Shown: in pieces, positions 51,001 to 63,893 of the stretch | Layout of the letters: every line of letters starts with the position of its first letter | How positions within the stretch are numbered: position 1 is the first letter of the stretch | Origin: Auanema rhodensis | Taxonomy: Eukaryota > Nematoda > Chromadorea > Rhabditida > Rhabditidae | Reading direction: 5' to 3' | NCBI GenBank assembly: GCA_964057225.1 | Contig: OZ059895.1 | Coordinates: 1,736,001-1,800,000, forward strand | DNA: 64,000 bases | Notes under the pieces: model-generated | Told to the model about the DNA's origin: nothing | What the model saw: only the letters and a program-made list of their open reading frames with translations | Database searches by the model: none | Position numbers and translations under genes: made by a program

Positions 51001-54000
51001 CAAACAATCATAACTAATTTGTGTATTAAGCGTTTCTCAATGTAGTATAGTGCATTCGATGCGGATTTTTGAGCTGCGTCGATCTGTGTTATCAGATTTG
51101 CGCTAGCTTAAAAATGCACCGAGATATCAACTGATATAAGTTCACACTTATATCCTCGATTTTCACCCTGAAGAATTAATTTTTTCGTTGAATAACATTG
51201 TCTATCGTCTTTGCCTTGAAAAATGGAATCTAAAAACATCTATTTTTTGCTAAATTATTTTGAAATTTTTCGAAAAAATTTTTGTCAAAATGTTTTTGGA
51301 AGCAATGTTGAGTGTACATGAAAACTCAACATACACTAATGCATCATTTTTCAAACAATCATAACTAATTTGTGTATTAAGCGTTTCTCAATGTAGTATA
51401 GTGCATTCGATGCGGATTTTTGAGCTGCGTCGATCTGTGTTATCAGATTTGCGCTAGCTTAAAAATGCACCGAGATATCAACTGATATAAGTTCACACTT
51501 ATATCCTCGATTTTCACCCTGAAGAATTAATTTTTTCGTTGAATAACATTGTCTATCGTCTTTGCCTTGAAAAATGGAATCTAAAAACATCTATTTTTTG
51601 CTAAATTATTTTGAAATTTTTCGAAAAAATTTTTGTCAAAATGTTTTTGGAAGCAATGTTGAGTGTACATGGAAACTCAACATACACTAATGCATCATTT
51701 TTCAAACAATCATAACTAATTTGTGTATTAAGCGTTTCTCAATGTAGTATAGTGCATTCGATGCGGATTTTTGAGCTGCGTCGATCTGTGTTATCAGATT
51801 TGCGCTAGCTTAAAAATGCACCGAGATATCAACTGATATAAGTTCACACTTATATCCTCGATTTTCACCCTGAAGAATTAATTTTTTCGTTGAATAACAT
51901 TGTCTATCGTCTTTGCCTTGAAAAATGGAATCTAAAAACATCTATTTTTTGCTAAATTATTTTGAAATTTTTCGAAAAAATTTTTGTCAAAATGTTTTTG
52001 GAAGCAATGTTGAGTGTACATGGAAACTCAACATACACTAATGCATCATTTTTCAAACAATCATAACTAATTTGTGTATTAAGCGTTTCTCAATGTAGTA
52101 TAGTGCATTCGATGCGGATTTTTGAGCTGCGTCGATCTGTGTTATCAGATTTGCGCTAGCTTAAAAATGCACCGAGATATCAACTGATATAAGTTCACAC
52201 TTATATCCTCGATTTTCACCCTGAAGAATTAATTTTTTCGTTGAATAACATTGTCTATCGTCTTTGCCTTGAAAAATGGAATCTAAAAACATCTATTTTT
52301 TGCTAAATTATTTTGAAATTTTTCGAAAAAATTTTTGTCAAAATGTTTTTGGAAGCAATGTTGAGTGTACATGGAAACTCAACATACACTAATGCATCAT
52401 TTTTCAAACGATCATAACTTATTTTTTGTATCAAGCGTTTCTCGATGTAGTATAGTGCATTCGATGCGGATTTTTAAGCTGCGTCGATCTGTGTTATCAG
52501 ATTTGCGCTAGCTTAAAAATGCACCGAGATATCAACTGATATAAGTTCACACTTATATCCTCGATTTTCACCCTGAAGAATTAATTTTTTCGTTGAATAA
52601 CATTGTCCATCGTCTTTGCCTTGAAAAATGGAATCTAAAAACATCTAATTTTTGCTAAATTATTTTGAAATTTTTCGAAAAAATTTTTGTCAAAATGTTT
52701 TTGGAAGCAATGTTGAGTGTACATGGAAACTCAACATACACTAATGCATCATTTTTCAAACGATCATAACTAATTTTTGTATCAAGCGTTTCTCAATGTA
52801 GTATAGTGCATTCGATGCGGATTTTTAAGCTGCGGCGATCTGTGTTATCAGATTTGCGCTAACTTAAAAATGCACCGAGATATCAACTGATATAAGTTCA
52901 CACTTATATCCTCGATTTTCACCCTGAAGAATTAATTTTTTCGTTGAATAACATTGTCCATCGTCTTTGCCTTGAAAAATGGAATCTAAAAACATCTACT
53001 TTTTGCTAAATTATTTTGAAATTTTTCGAAAAAATTTTTGTCAAAATGTTTTTGGAAGCAATGTTGAGTGTACATGGAAACTCAACATACACTAATGCAT
53101 CATTTTTCAAACGATCATAACTAATTTTTGTATTAAGCGTTTCTCAATGTAGTATAGTGCATTCGATGCGGATTTTTAAGCTGCGTCGATCTGTGTTATC
53201 AGATTTGCGCTAGCTTAAAAATGCACCGAGATATCAACTGATATAAGTTCACACTTATATCCTCGATTTTCACCCTGAAGAATTAATTTTTTCGTTGAAT
53301 AACATTGTCCATCGTCTTTGCCTTGAAAAATGGAATCTAAAAACATCTACTTTTTGCTAAATTATTTTGAAATTTTTCGAAAAAATTTTTGTCAAAATGT
53401 TTTTGGAAGCAATGTTGAGTGTACATGGAAACTCAACATACACTAATGCATCATTTTTCAAACAATCATAACTAATTTGTGTATTAAGCGTTTCTCAATG
53501 TAGTATAGTGCATTCGATGCGGATTTTTGAGCTGCGTCGATCTGTGTTATCAGATTTGCGCTAGCTTAAAAATGCACCGAGATATCAACTGATATAAGTT
53601 CACACTTATATCCTCGATTTTCACCCTGAAGAATTAATTTTTTCGTTGAATAACATTGTCTATCGTCTTTGCCTTAAAAAATGGAATCTAAAAACATCTA
53701 TTTTTTGCTAAATTATTTTGAAATTTTTCGAAAAAATTTTTGTCAAAATGTTTTTGGAAGCAATGTTGAGTGTACATGAAAACTCAACATACACTAATGC
53801 ATCATTTTTCAAACAATCATAACTAATTTGTGTATTAAGCGTTTCTCAATGTAGTATAGTGCATTCGATGCGGATTTTTGAGCTGCGTCGATCTGTGTTA
53901 TCAGATTTGCGCTAGCTTAAAAATGCACCGAGATATCAACTGATATAAGTTCACACTTATATCCTCGATTTTCACCCTGAAGAATTAATTTTTTCGTTGA

Positions 54001-54765
54001 ATAACATTGTCTATCGTCTTTGCCTTGAAAAATGGAATCTAAAAACATCTATTTTTTGCTAAATTATTTTGAAATTTTTCGAAAAAATTTTTGTCAAAAT
54101 GTTTTTGGAAGCAATGTTGAGTGTACATGGAAACTCAACATACACTAATGCATCATTTTTCAAACAATCATAACTAATTTGTGTATTAAGCGTTTCTCAA
54201 TGTAGTATAGTGCATTCGATGCGGATTTTTGAGCTGCGTCGATCTGTGTTATCAGATTTGCGCTAGCTTAAAAATGCACCGAGATATCAACTGATATAAG
54301 TTCACACTTATATCCTCGATTTTCACCCTGAAGAATTAATTTTTTCGTTGAATAACATTGTCTATCGTCTTTGCCTTGAAAAATGGAATCTAAAAACATC
54401 TATTTTTTGCTAAATTATTTTGAAATTTTTCGAAAAAATTTTTGTCAAAATGTTTTTGGAAGCAATGTTGAGTGTACATGGAAACTCAACATACACTAAT
54501 GCATCATTTTTCAAACGATCATAACTTATTTTTTGTATCAAGCGTTTCTCGATGTAGTATAGTGCATTCGATGCGGATTTTTAAGCTGCGTCGATCTGTG
54601 TTATCAGATTTGCGCTAGCTTAAAAATGCACCGAGATATCAACTGATATAAGTTCACACTTATATCCTCGATTTTCACCCTGAAGAATTAATTTTTTCGT
54701 TGAATAACATTGTCCATCGTCTTTGCCTTGAAAAATGGAATCTAAAAACATCTAATTTTTGCTAA
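48094..54765 (+). repeat. Subfamily C runs punctuated by six-T A-like units
   Basis: Runs of C units (141-144, 146-149, 153-155) are each closed by an A-like unit with AACTTATTTTTTG, at 50551, 52307 and 54414. Units 138-139 and 151-152 repeat a B unit followed by a TTTTTGTATTAAG unit; unit 157 at 54766 begins the same pattern again. C units here typically share GTCTATCG and CTATTTTTT. No gene or insertion is present. Confidence 0.85.
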
Positions 54766-57573
54766 ATTATTTTGAAATTTTTCGAAAAAATTTTTGTCAA
54801 AATGTTTTTGGAAGCAATGTTGAGTGTACATGGAAACTCAACATACACTAATGCATCATTTTTCAAACGATCATAACTAATTTTTGTATCAAGCGTTTCT
54901 CAATGTAGTATAGTGCATTCGATGCGGATTTTTAAGCTGCGGCGATCTGTGTTATCAGATTTGCGCTAACTTAAAAATGCACCGAGATATCAACTGATAT
55001 AAGTTCACACTTATATCCTCGATTTTCACCCTGAAGAATTAATTTTTTCGTTGAATAACATTGTCCATCGTCTTTGCCTTGAAAAATGGAATCTAAAAAC
55101 ATCTACTTTTTGCTAAATTATTTTGAAATTTTTCGAAAAAATTTTTGTCAAAATGTTTTTGGAAGCAATGTTGAGTGTACATGGAAACTCAACATACACT
55201 AATGCATCATTTTTCAAACGATCATAACTAATTTTTGTATCAAACGTTTCTCAATGTAGTATAGTGCATTCGATGCAAATTTTTAAGCTGCGTCGATCTG
55301 TGTTATCAGATTTGCGCTAGCTTAAAAATGCACCGAGATAACAACTGATATAAGTTCACACTTATATCCTCGATTTTCACCCTGAAGAATTAATTTTTTC
55401 GTTGAATAACATTGTCCATCGTCTTTGCCTTGAAAAATTAAATCTAAAAACATCTACTTTTTGCTAAATTATTTTGAAATTTTTCGAAAAAATTTTTGTC
55501 AAAATGTTTTTGGAAGCAATGTTGAGTGTACATGGAAACTCAACATACACTAATGCATCATTTTTCAAACGATCATAACTAATTTTTGTATCAAGCGTTT
55601 CTCAATGTAGTATAGTGCATTCGATGCGGATTTTTAAGCTGCGGCGATCTGGGTTATCAGATTTGCGCTAACTTAAAAATGCACCGAGATATCAACTGAT
55701 ATAAGTTCACACTTATATCCTCGATTTTCACCCTGAAGAATTAATTTTTTCGTTGAATAACATTGTCCATCGTCTTTGCCTTGAAAAATGGAATCTAAAA
55801 ACATCTACTTTTTGCTAAATTATTTTGAAATTTTTCGAAAAAATTTTTGTCAAAATGTTTTTGGAAGCAATGTTGATTGTACATGGAAACTCAACATACA
55901 CTAATGCATCATTTTTCAAACGATCATAACTAATTTTTGTATCAAACGTTTCTCAATGTAGTATAGTGCATTCGATGCGAATTTTTAAGCTGCGTCGATC
56001 TGTGTTATCAGATTTGCGCTAGCTTAAAAATGCACCGAGATATCAACTGATATAAGTTCACACTTATATCCTCGATTTTCACCCTGAAGAATTAATTTTT
56101 TCGTTGAATAACATTGTCTATCGTCTTTGCCTTGAAAAATGGAATCTAAAAACATCTATTTTTTGCTAAATTATTTTGAAATTTTTCGAAAAAATTTTTG
56201 TCAAAATGTTTTTGGAAGCAATGTTGAGTGTACATGGAAACTCAACATACACTAATGCATCATTTTTCAAACGATCATAACTAATTTTTGTATCAAGCGT
56301 TTCTCGATGTAGTATAGTGCATTCGATGCGGATTTTTAAGCTGCGTCGATCTGTGTTATCAGATTTGCGCTAGCTTAAAAATGCACCGAGATATCAACTG
56401 ATATAAGTTCACACTTATATCCTCGATTTTCACCCTGAAGAATTAATTTTTTCGTTGAATAACATTGTCCATCGTCTTTGCCTTGAAAAATGGAATCTAA
56501 AAACATCTACTTTTTGCTAAATTATTTCGAAATTTTTCGAAAAAATTTTTGTCAAAATGTTTTTGGAAGCAATGTTGAGTGTACATGGAAACTCAACATA
56601 CACTAATGCATCATTTTTCAAACGATCATAACTAATTTTTGTATCAAGCGTTTCTCGATGTAGTATAGTGCATTCGATGCGGATTTTTAAGCTGCGTCGA
56701 TCTGTGTTATCAGATTTGCGCTAGCTTAAAAATGCACCGAGATATCAACTGATATAAGTTCACACTTATATCCTCGATTTTCACCCTGAAGAATTAATTT
56801 TTTCGTTGAATAACATTGTCCATCGTCTTTGCCTTGAAAAATTAAATCTAAAAACATCTACTTTTTGCTAAATTATTTTGAAATTTTTCGAAAAAATTTT
56901 TGTCAAAATGTTTTTGGAAGCAATGTTGAGTGTACATGGAAACTCAACATACACTAATGCATCATTTTTCAAACAATCATAACTAATTTGTGTATTAAGC
57001 GTTTCTCAATGTAGTATAGTGCATTCGATGCGGATTTTTGAGCTGCGTCGATCTGTGTTATCAGATTTGCGCTAGCTTAAAAATGCACCGAGATATCAAC
57101 TGATATAAGTTCACACTTATATCCTCGATTTTCACCCTGAAGAATTAATTTTTTCGTTGAATAACATTGTCTATCGTCTTTGCCTTGAAAAATGGAATCT
57201 AAAAACATCTATTTTTTGCTAAATTATTTTGAAATTTTTCGAAAAAATTTTTGTCAAAATGTTTTTGGAAGCAATGTTGAGTGTACATGGAAACTCAACA
57301 TACACTAATGCATCATTTTTCAAACGATCATAACTAATTTTTGTATCAAGCGTTTCTCGATGTAGTATAGTGCATTCGATGCGGATTTTTAAGCTGCGTC
57401 GATCTGTGTTATCAGATTTGCGCTAGCTTAAAAATGCACCGAGATATCAACTGATATAAGTTCACACTTATATCCTCGATTTTCACCCTGAAGAATTAAT
57501 TTTTTCGTTGAATAACATTGTCCATCGTCTTTGCCTTGAAAAATGGAATCTAAAAACATCTAATTTTTGCTAA
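54766..57573 (+). repeat. Mixed satellite segment with divergent D units (units 157-164)
   Basis: Unit 158 has GATGCAAATTTTT, GATAACAACTG and ATTAAATC; unit 160 has GATTGTAC and GATGCGAATTT. Unit 159 is a B unit with CTGGGTT. The CTGGGTT unit followed by a GATGCGAATTT unit is the same pair as units 87-88 (30188-30889), about 25 kb upstream. Unit 162 shares ATTAAATC with unit 158. Confidence 0.8.
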
Positions 57574-59679
57574 ATTATTTTGAAATTTTTCGAAAAAATT
57601 TTTGTCAAAATGTTTTTGGAAGCAATGTTGAGTGTACATGGAAACTCAACATACACTAATGCATCATTTTTCAAACGATCATAACTAATTTTTGTATCAA
57701 GCGTTTCTCAATGTAGTATAATGCATTCGATGCGGATTTTTAAGCTGCGGCGATCTGTGTTATCAGATTTGCGCTAACTTAAAAATGCACCGAGATATCA
57801 ACTGATATAAGTTCACACTTATATCCTCGATTTTCACCCTGAAGAATTAATTTTTTCGTTGAATAACATTGTCCATCGTCTTTGCCTTGAAAAATAGAAT
57901 CTAAAAACATCTACTTTTTGCTAAATTATTTTGAAATTTTTCGAAAAAATTTTTGTCAAAATGTTTTTGGAAGCAATGTTGAGTGTACATGGAAACTCAA
58001 CATACACTAATGCATCATTTTTCAAACGATCATAACTAATTTTTGTATCAAACGTTTCTCAATGTAGTATAGTGCATTCGATGCGGATTTTTAAGCTGCG
58101 TCGATCTGTGTTATCAGATTTGCGCTAGCTTAAAAATGCACCGAGATATCAACTGATATAAGTTCACACTTATATCCTCGATTTTCACCCTGAAGAATTA
58201 ATTTTTTCGTTAAATAACATTGTCCATCGTCTTTGCCTTGAAAAATGGAATCTAAAAACATCTAATTTTTGCTAAATTATTTTGAAATTTTTCGAAAAAA
58301 TTTTTGTCAAAATGTTTTTGGAAGCAATGTTGAGTGTACATGGAAACTCAACATACACTAATGCATCATTTTTCAAACGATCATAACTAATTTTTGTATC
58401 AAGCGTTTCTCAATGTAGTATAGTGCATTCGATGCGGATTTTTAAGCTGCGGCGATCTGTGTTATCAGATTTGCGCTAACTTAAAAATGCACCGAGATAT
58501 CAACTGATATAAGTTCACACTTATATCCTCGATTTTCACCCTGAAGAATTAATTTTTTCGTTGAATAACATTGTCCATCGTCTTTGCCTTGAAAAATGGA
58601 ATCTAAAAACATCTAATTTTTGCTAAATTATTTTGAAATTTTTCGAAAAAATTTTTGTCAAAATGTTTTTGGAAGCAATGTTGAGTGTACATGGAAACTC
58701 AACATACACTAATGCATCATTTTTCAAACGATCATAACTAATTTTTGTATCAAGCGTTTCTCAATGTAGTATAATGCATTCGATGCGGATTTTTAAGCTG
58801 CGGCGATCTGTGTTATCAGATTTGCGCTAACTTAAAAATGCACCGAGATATCAACTGATATAAGTTCACACTTATATCCTCGATTTTCACCCTGAAGAAT
58901 TAATTTTTTCGTTGAATAACATTGTCCATCGTCTTTGCCTTGAAAAATAGAATCTAAAAACATCTACTTTTTGCTAAATTATTTTGAAATTTTTCGAAAA
59001 AATTTTTGTCAAAATGTTTTTGGAAGCAATGTTGAGTGTACATGGAAACTCAACATACACTAATGCATCATTTTTCAAACGATCATAACTAATTTTTGTA
59101 TCAAGCGTTTCTCGATGTAGTATAGTGCATTCGATGCGGATTTTTAAGCTGCGTCGATCTGTGTTATCAGATTTGCGCTAGCTTAAAAATGCACCGAGAT
59201 ATCAACTGATATAAGTTCACACTTATATCCTCGATTTTCACCCTGAAGAATTAATTTTTTCGTTAAATAACATTGTCCATCGTCTTTGCCTTGAAAAATG
59301 GAATCTAAAAACATCTAATTTTTGCTAAATTATTTTGAAATTTTTCGAAAAAATTTTTGTCAAAATGTTTTTGGAAGCAATGTTGAGTGTACATGGAAAC
59401 TCAACATACACTAATGCATCATTTTTCAAACGATCATAACTAATTTTTGTATCAAGCGTTTCTCAATGTAGTATAGTGCATTCGATGCGGATTTTTAAGC
59501 TGCGGCGATCTGTGTTATCAGATTTGCGCTAACTTAAAAATGCACCGAGATATCAACTGATATAAGTTCACACTTATATCCTCGATTTTCACCCTGAAGA
59601 ATTAATTTTTTCGTTGAATAACATTGTCCATCGTCTTTGCCTTGAAAAATAGAATCTAAAAACATCTACTTTTTGCTAA
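57574..59679 (+). repeat. Three-unit higher-order repeat, two tandem copies (1,053 bp each)
   Basis: Units 165-167 and 168-170: B with TATAATGC and ATAGAATC; a unit with CGTTAAATAAC ending CTAATTTTT; B. The second-position unit is D type (CAAACG) in the first copy and A type (CTCGATG) in the second, although both carry the CGTTAAATAAC marker downstream, which suggests exchange within that unit. Confidence 0.82.
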
Positions 59680-62137
59680 ATTATTTTGAAATTTTTCGAA
59701 AAAATTTTTGTCAAAATGTTTTTGGAAGCAATGTTGAGTGTACATGGAAACTCAACATACACTAATGCATCATTTTTCAAACGATCATAACTAATTTTTG
59801 TATCAAACGTTTCTCAATGTAGTATAGTGCATTCGATGCGGATTTTTAAGCTGCGTCGATCTGTGTTATCAGATTTGCGCTAGCTTAAAAATGCACCGAG
59901 ATATCAACTGATATAAGTTCACACTTATATCCTCGATTTTCACCCTGAAGAATTAATTTTTTCGTTGAATAACATCGTCCATCGTCTTTGCCTTGAAAAA
60001 TGGAATCTAAAAACATCTACTTTTTGCTAAATTATTTTGAAATTTTTCGAAAAAATTTTTGTCAAAATGTTTTTGGAAGCAATGTTGAGTGTACATGGAA
60101 ACTCAACATACACTAATGCATCATTTTTCAAACGATCATAACTAATTTTTGTATTAAGCGTTTCTCAATGTAGTATAGTGCATTCGATGCGGATTTTTAA
60201 GCTGCGTCGATCTGTGTTATCAGATTTGCGCTAGCTTAAAAATGCACCGAGATATCAACTGATATAAGTTCACACTTATATCCTCGATTTTCACCCTGAA
60301 GAATTAATTTTTTCGTTGAATAACATTGTCCATCGTCTTTGCCTTGAAAAATAGAATCTAAAAACATCTACTTTTTGCTAAATTATTTTGAAATTTTTCG
60401 AAAAAACTTTTGTCAAAATGTTTTTGGAAGCAATGTTGAGTGTACATGGAAACTCAACATACACTAATGCATCATTTTTCAAACGATCATAACTAATTTT
60501 TGTATCAAGCGTTTCTCGATGTAGTATAGTGCATTCGATGCGGATTTTTAAGCTGCGTCGATCTGTGTTATCAGATTTGCGCTAGCTTAAAAATGCACCG
60601 AGATATCAACTGATATAAGTTCACACTTATATCCTCGATTTTCACCCTGAAGAATTAATTTTTTCGTTAAATAACATTGTCCATCGATTTTTGCCTTGAA
60701 AAATGGAATCTAAAAACATCTAATTTTTGCTAAATTATTTTGAAATTTTTCGAAAAAATTTTTGTCAAAATGTTTTTGGAAGCAATGTTGAGTGTACATG
60801 GAAACTCAACATACACTAATGCATCATTTTTCAAACGATCATAACTAATTTTTGTATCAAGCGTTTCTCAATGTAGTATAGTGCATTCGATGCGGATTTT
60901 TAAGCTGCGGCGATCTGTGTTATCAGATTTGCGCTAACTTAAAAATGCACCGAGATATCAACTGATATAAGTTCACACTTATATCCTCGATTTTCACCCT
61001 GAAGAATTAATTTTTTCGTTGAATAACATTGTCCATCGTCTTTGCCTTGAAAAATAGAATCTAAAAACATCTACTTTTTGCTAAATTATTTTGAAATTTT
61101 TCGAAAAAATTTTTGTCAAAATGTTTTTGGAAGCAATGTTGAGTGTACATGGAAACTCAACATACACTAATGCATCATTTTTCAAACGATCATAACTAAT
61201 TTTTGTATCAAACGTTTCTCAATGTAGTATAGTGCATTCGATGCGGATTTTTAAGCTGCGTCGATCTGTGTTATCAGATTTGCGCTAGCTTAAAAATGCA
61301 CCGAGATATCAACTGATATAAGTTCACACTTATATCCTCGATTTTCACCCTGAAGAATTAATTTTTTCGTTGAATAACATCGTCCATCGTCTTTGCCTTG
61401 AAAAATGGAATCTAAAAACATCTACTTTTTGCTAAATTATTTTGAAATTTTTCGAAAAAATTTTTGTCAAAATGTTTTTGGAAGCAATGTTGAGTGTACA
61501 TGGAAACTCAACATACACTAATGCATCATTTTTCAAACGATCATAACTAATTTTTGTATTAAGCGTTTCTCAATGTAGTATAGTGCATTCGATGCGGATT
61601 TTTAAGCTGCGTCGATCTGTGTTATCAGATTTGCGCTAGCTTAAAAATGCACCGAGATATCAACTGATATAAGTTCACACTTATATCCTCGATTTTCACC
61701 CTGAAGAATTAATTTTTTCGTTGAATAACATTGTCCATCGTCTTTGCCTTGAAAAATGGAATCTAAAAACATCTACTTTTTGCTAAATTATTTTGAAATT
61801 TTTCGAAAAAATTTTTGTCAAAATGTTTTTGGAAGCAATGTTGAGTGTACATGGAAACTCAACATACACTAATGCATCATTTTTCAAACGATCATAACTA
61901 ATTTTTGTATCGAGCGTTTCTCGATGTAGTATAGTGCATTCGATGCGGATTTTTAAGCTGCGTCGATCTGTGTTATCAGATTTGCGCTAGCTTAAAAATG
62001 CACCGAGATATCAACTGATATAAGTTCACACTTATATCCTCGATTTTCACCCTGAAGAATTGATTTTTTCGTTGAATAACATTGTCCATCGTCTTTGCCT
62101 TGAAAAATGAAATCTAAAAACATCTACTTTTTGCTAA
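59329..62137 (+). repeat. Four-unit higher-order repeat, two tandem copies
   Basis: Units 170-173 (59329-60733) and 174-177 (60734-62137): B with ATAGAATC; D with ACATCGTCC; a unit with TTTTTGTATTAAG; A. The first three reproduce the module at 38264 and 40370. Unit 173 is 352 bp (ATCGATTTTTGCC near 60685-60695, one extra base) and has AAAAAACTTTTG. Unit 177 has TATCGAGCG and GAATTGATT. Confidence 0.85.
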
Positions 62138-63893
62138 ATTATTTTGAAATTTTTCGAAAAAATTTTTGTCAAAATGTTTTTGGAAGCAATGTTGAGTGTA
62201 CATGGAAACTCAACATACACTAATGCATCATTTTTCAAACAATCATAACTAATTTGTGTATTAAGCGTTTCTCAATGTAGTATAGTGCATTCGATGCGGA
62301 TTTTTGAGCTGCGTCGATCTGTGTTATCAGATTTGCGCTAGCTTAAAAATGCACCGAGATATCAACTGATATAAGTTCACACTTATATCCTCGATTTTCA
62401 CCCTGAAGAATTAATTTTTTCGTTGAATAACATTGTCTATCGTCTTTGCCTTGAAAAATGGAATCTAAAAACATCTATTTTTTGCTAAATTATTTTGAAA
62501 TTTTTCGAAAAAATTTTTGTCAAAATGTTTTTGGAAGCAATGTTGAGTGTACATGAAAACTCAACATACACTAATGCATCATTTTTCAAACAATCATAAC
62601 TAATTTGTGTATTAAGCGTTTCTCAATGTAGTATAGTGCATTCGACGCGGATTTTTGAGCTGCGTCGATCTGTGTTATCAGATTTGCGCTAGCTTAAAAA
62701 TGCACCGAGATATCAACTGATATAAGTTCACACTTATATCCTCGATTTTCACCCTGAAGAATTAATTTTTTCGTTGAATAACATTGTCTATCGTCTTTGC
62801 CTTGAAAAATGGAATCTAAAAACATCTATTTTTTGCTAAATTATTTTGAAATTTTTCGAAAAAATTTTTGTCAAAATGTTTTTGGAAGCAATGTTGAGTG
62901 TACATGGAAACTCAACATACACTAATGCATCATTTTTCAAACGATCATAACTTATTTTTTGTATCAAGCGTTTCTCGATGTAGTATAGTGCATTCGATGC
63001 GGATTTTTAAGCTGCGTCGATCTGTGTTATCAGATTTGCGCTAGCTTAAAAATGCACCGAGATATCAACTGATATAAGTTCACACTTATATCCTCGATTT
63101 TCACCCTGAAGAATTAATTTTTTCGTTGAATAACATTGTCCATCGTCTTTGCCTTGAAAAATGGAATCTAAAAACATCTACTTTTTGCTAAATTATTTTG
63201 AAATTTTTCGAAAAAATTTTTGTCAAAATGTTTTTGGAAGCAATGTTGAGTGTACATGGAAACTCAACATACACTAATGCATCATTTTTCAAACGATCAT
63301 AACTAATTTTTGTATCAAGCGTTTCTCAATGTAGTATAGTGCATTCGATGCGGATTTTTAAGCTGCGGCGATCTGTGTTATCAGATTTGCGCTAACTTAA
63401 AAATGCACCGAGATATCAACTGATATAAGTTCACACTTATATCCTCGATTTTCACCCTGAAGAATTAATTTTTTCGTTGAATAACATTGTCCATCGTCTT
63501 TGCCTTGAAAAATAGAATCTAAAAACATCTACTTTTTGCTAAATTATTTTGAAATTTTTCGAAAAAATTTTTGTCAAAATGTTTTTGGAAGCAATGTTGA
63601 GTGTACATGGAAACTCAACATACACTAATGCATCATTTTTCAAACGATCATAACTAATTTTTGTATCAAACGTTTCTCAATGTAGTATAGTGCATTCGAT
63701 GCGGATTTTTAAGCTGCGTCGATCTGTGTTATCAGATTTGCGCTAGCTTAAAAATGCACCGAGATATCAACTGATATAAGTTCACACTTATATCCTCGAT
63801 TTTCACCCTGAAGAATTAATTTTTTCGTTGAATAACATTGTCCATCGTCTTTGCCTTGAAAAATAGAATCTAAAAACATCTACTTTTTGCTAA
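62138..63893 (+). repeat. Terminal mixed segment (units 178-182)
   Basis: Two C units (the second with CATGAAAAC and a private TTCGACGCGG) are followed by an A-like six-T unit (T run 62955-62960), a B unit and a D unit. The C, C, six-T A-like order copies the arrangement of 45284-54765. No array edge is visible. Confidence 0.85.
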
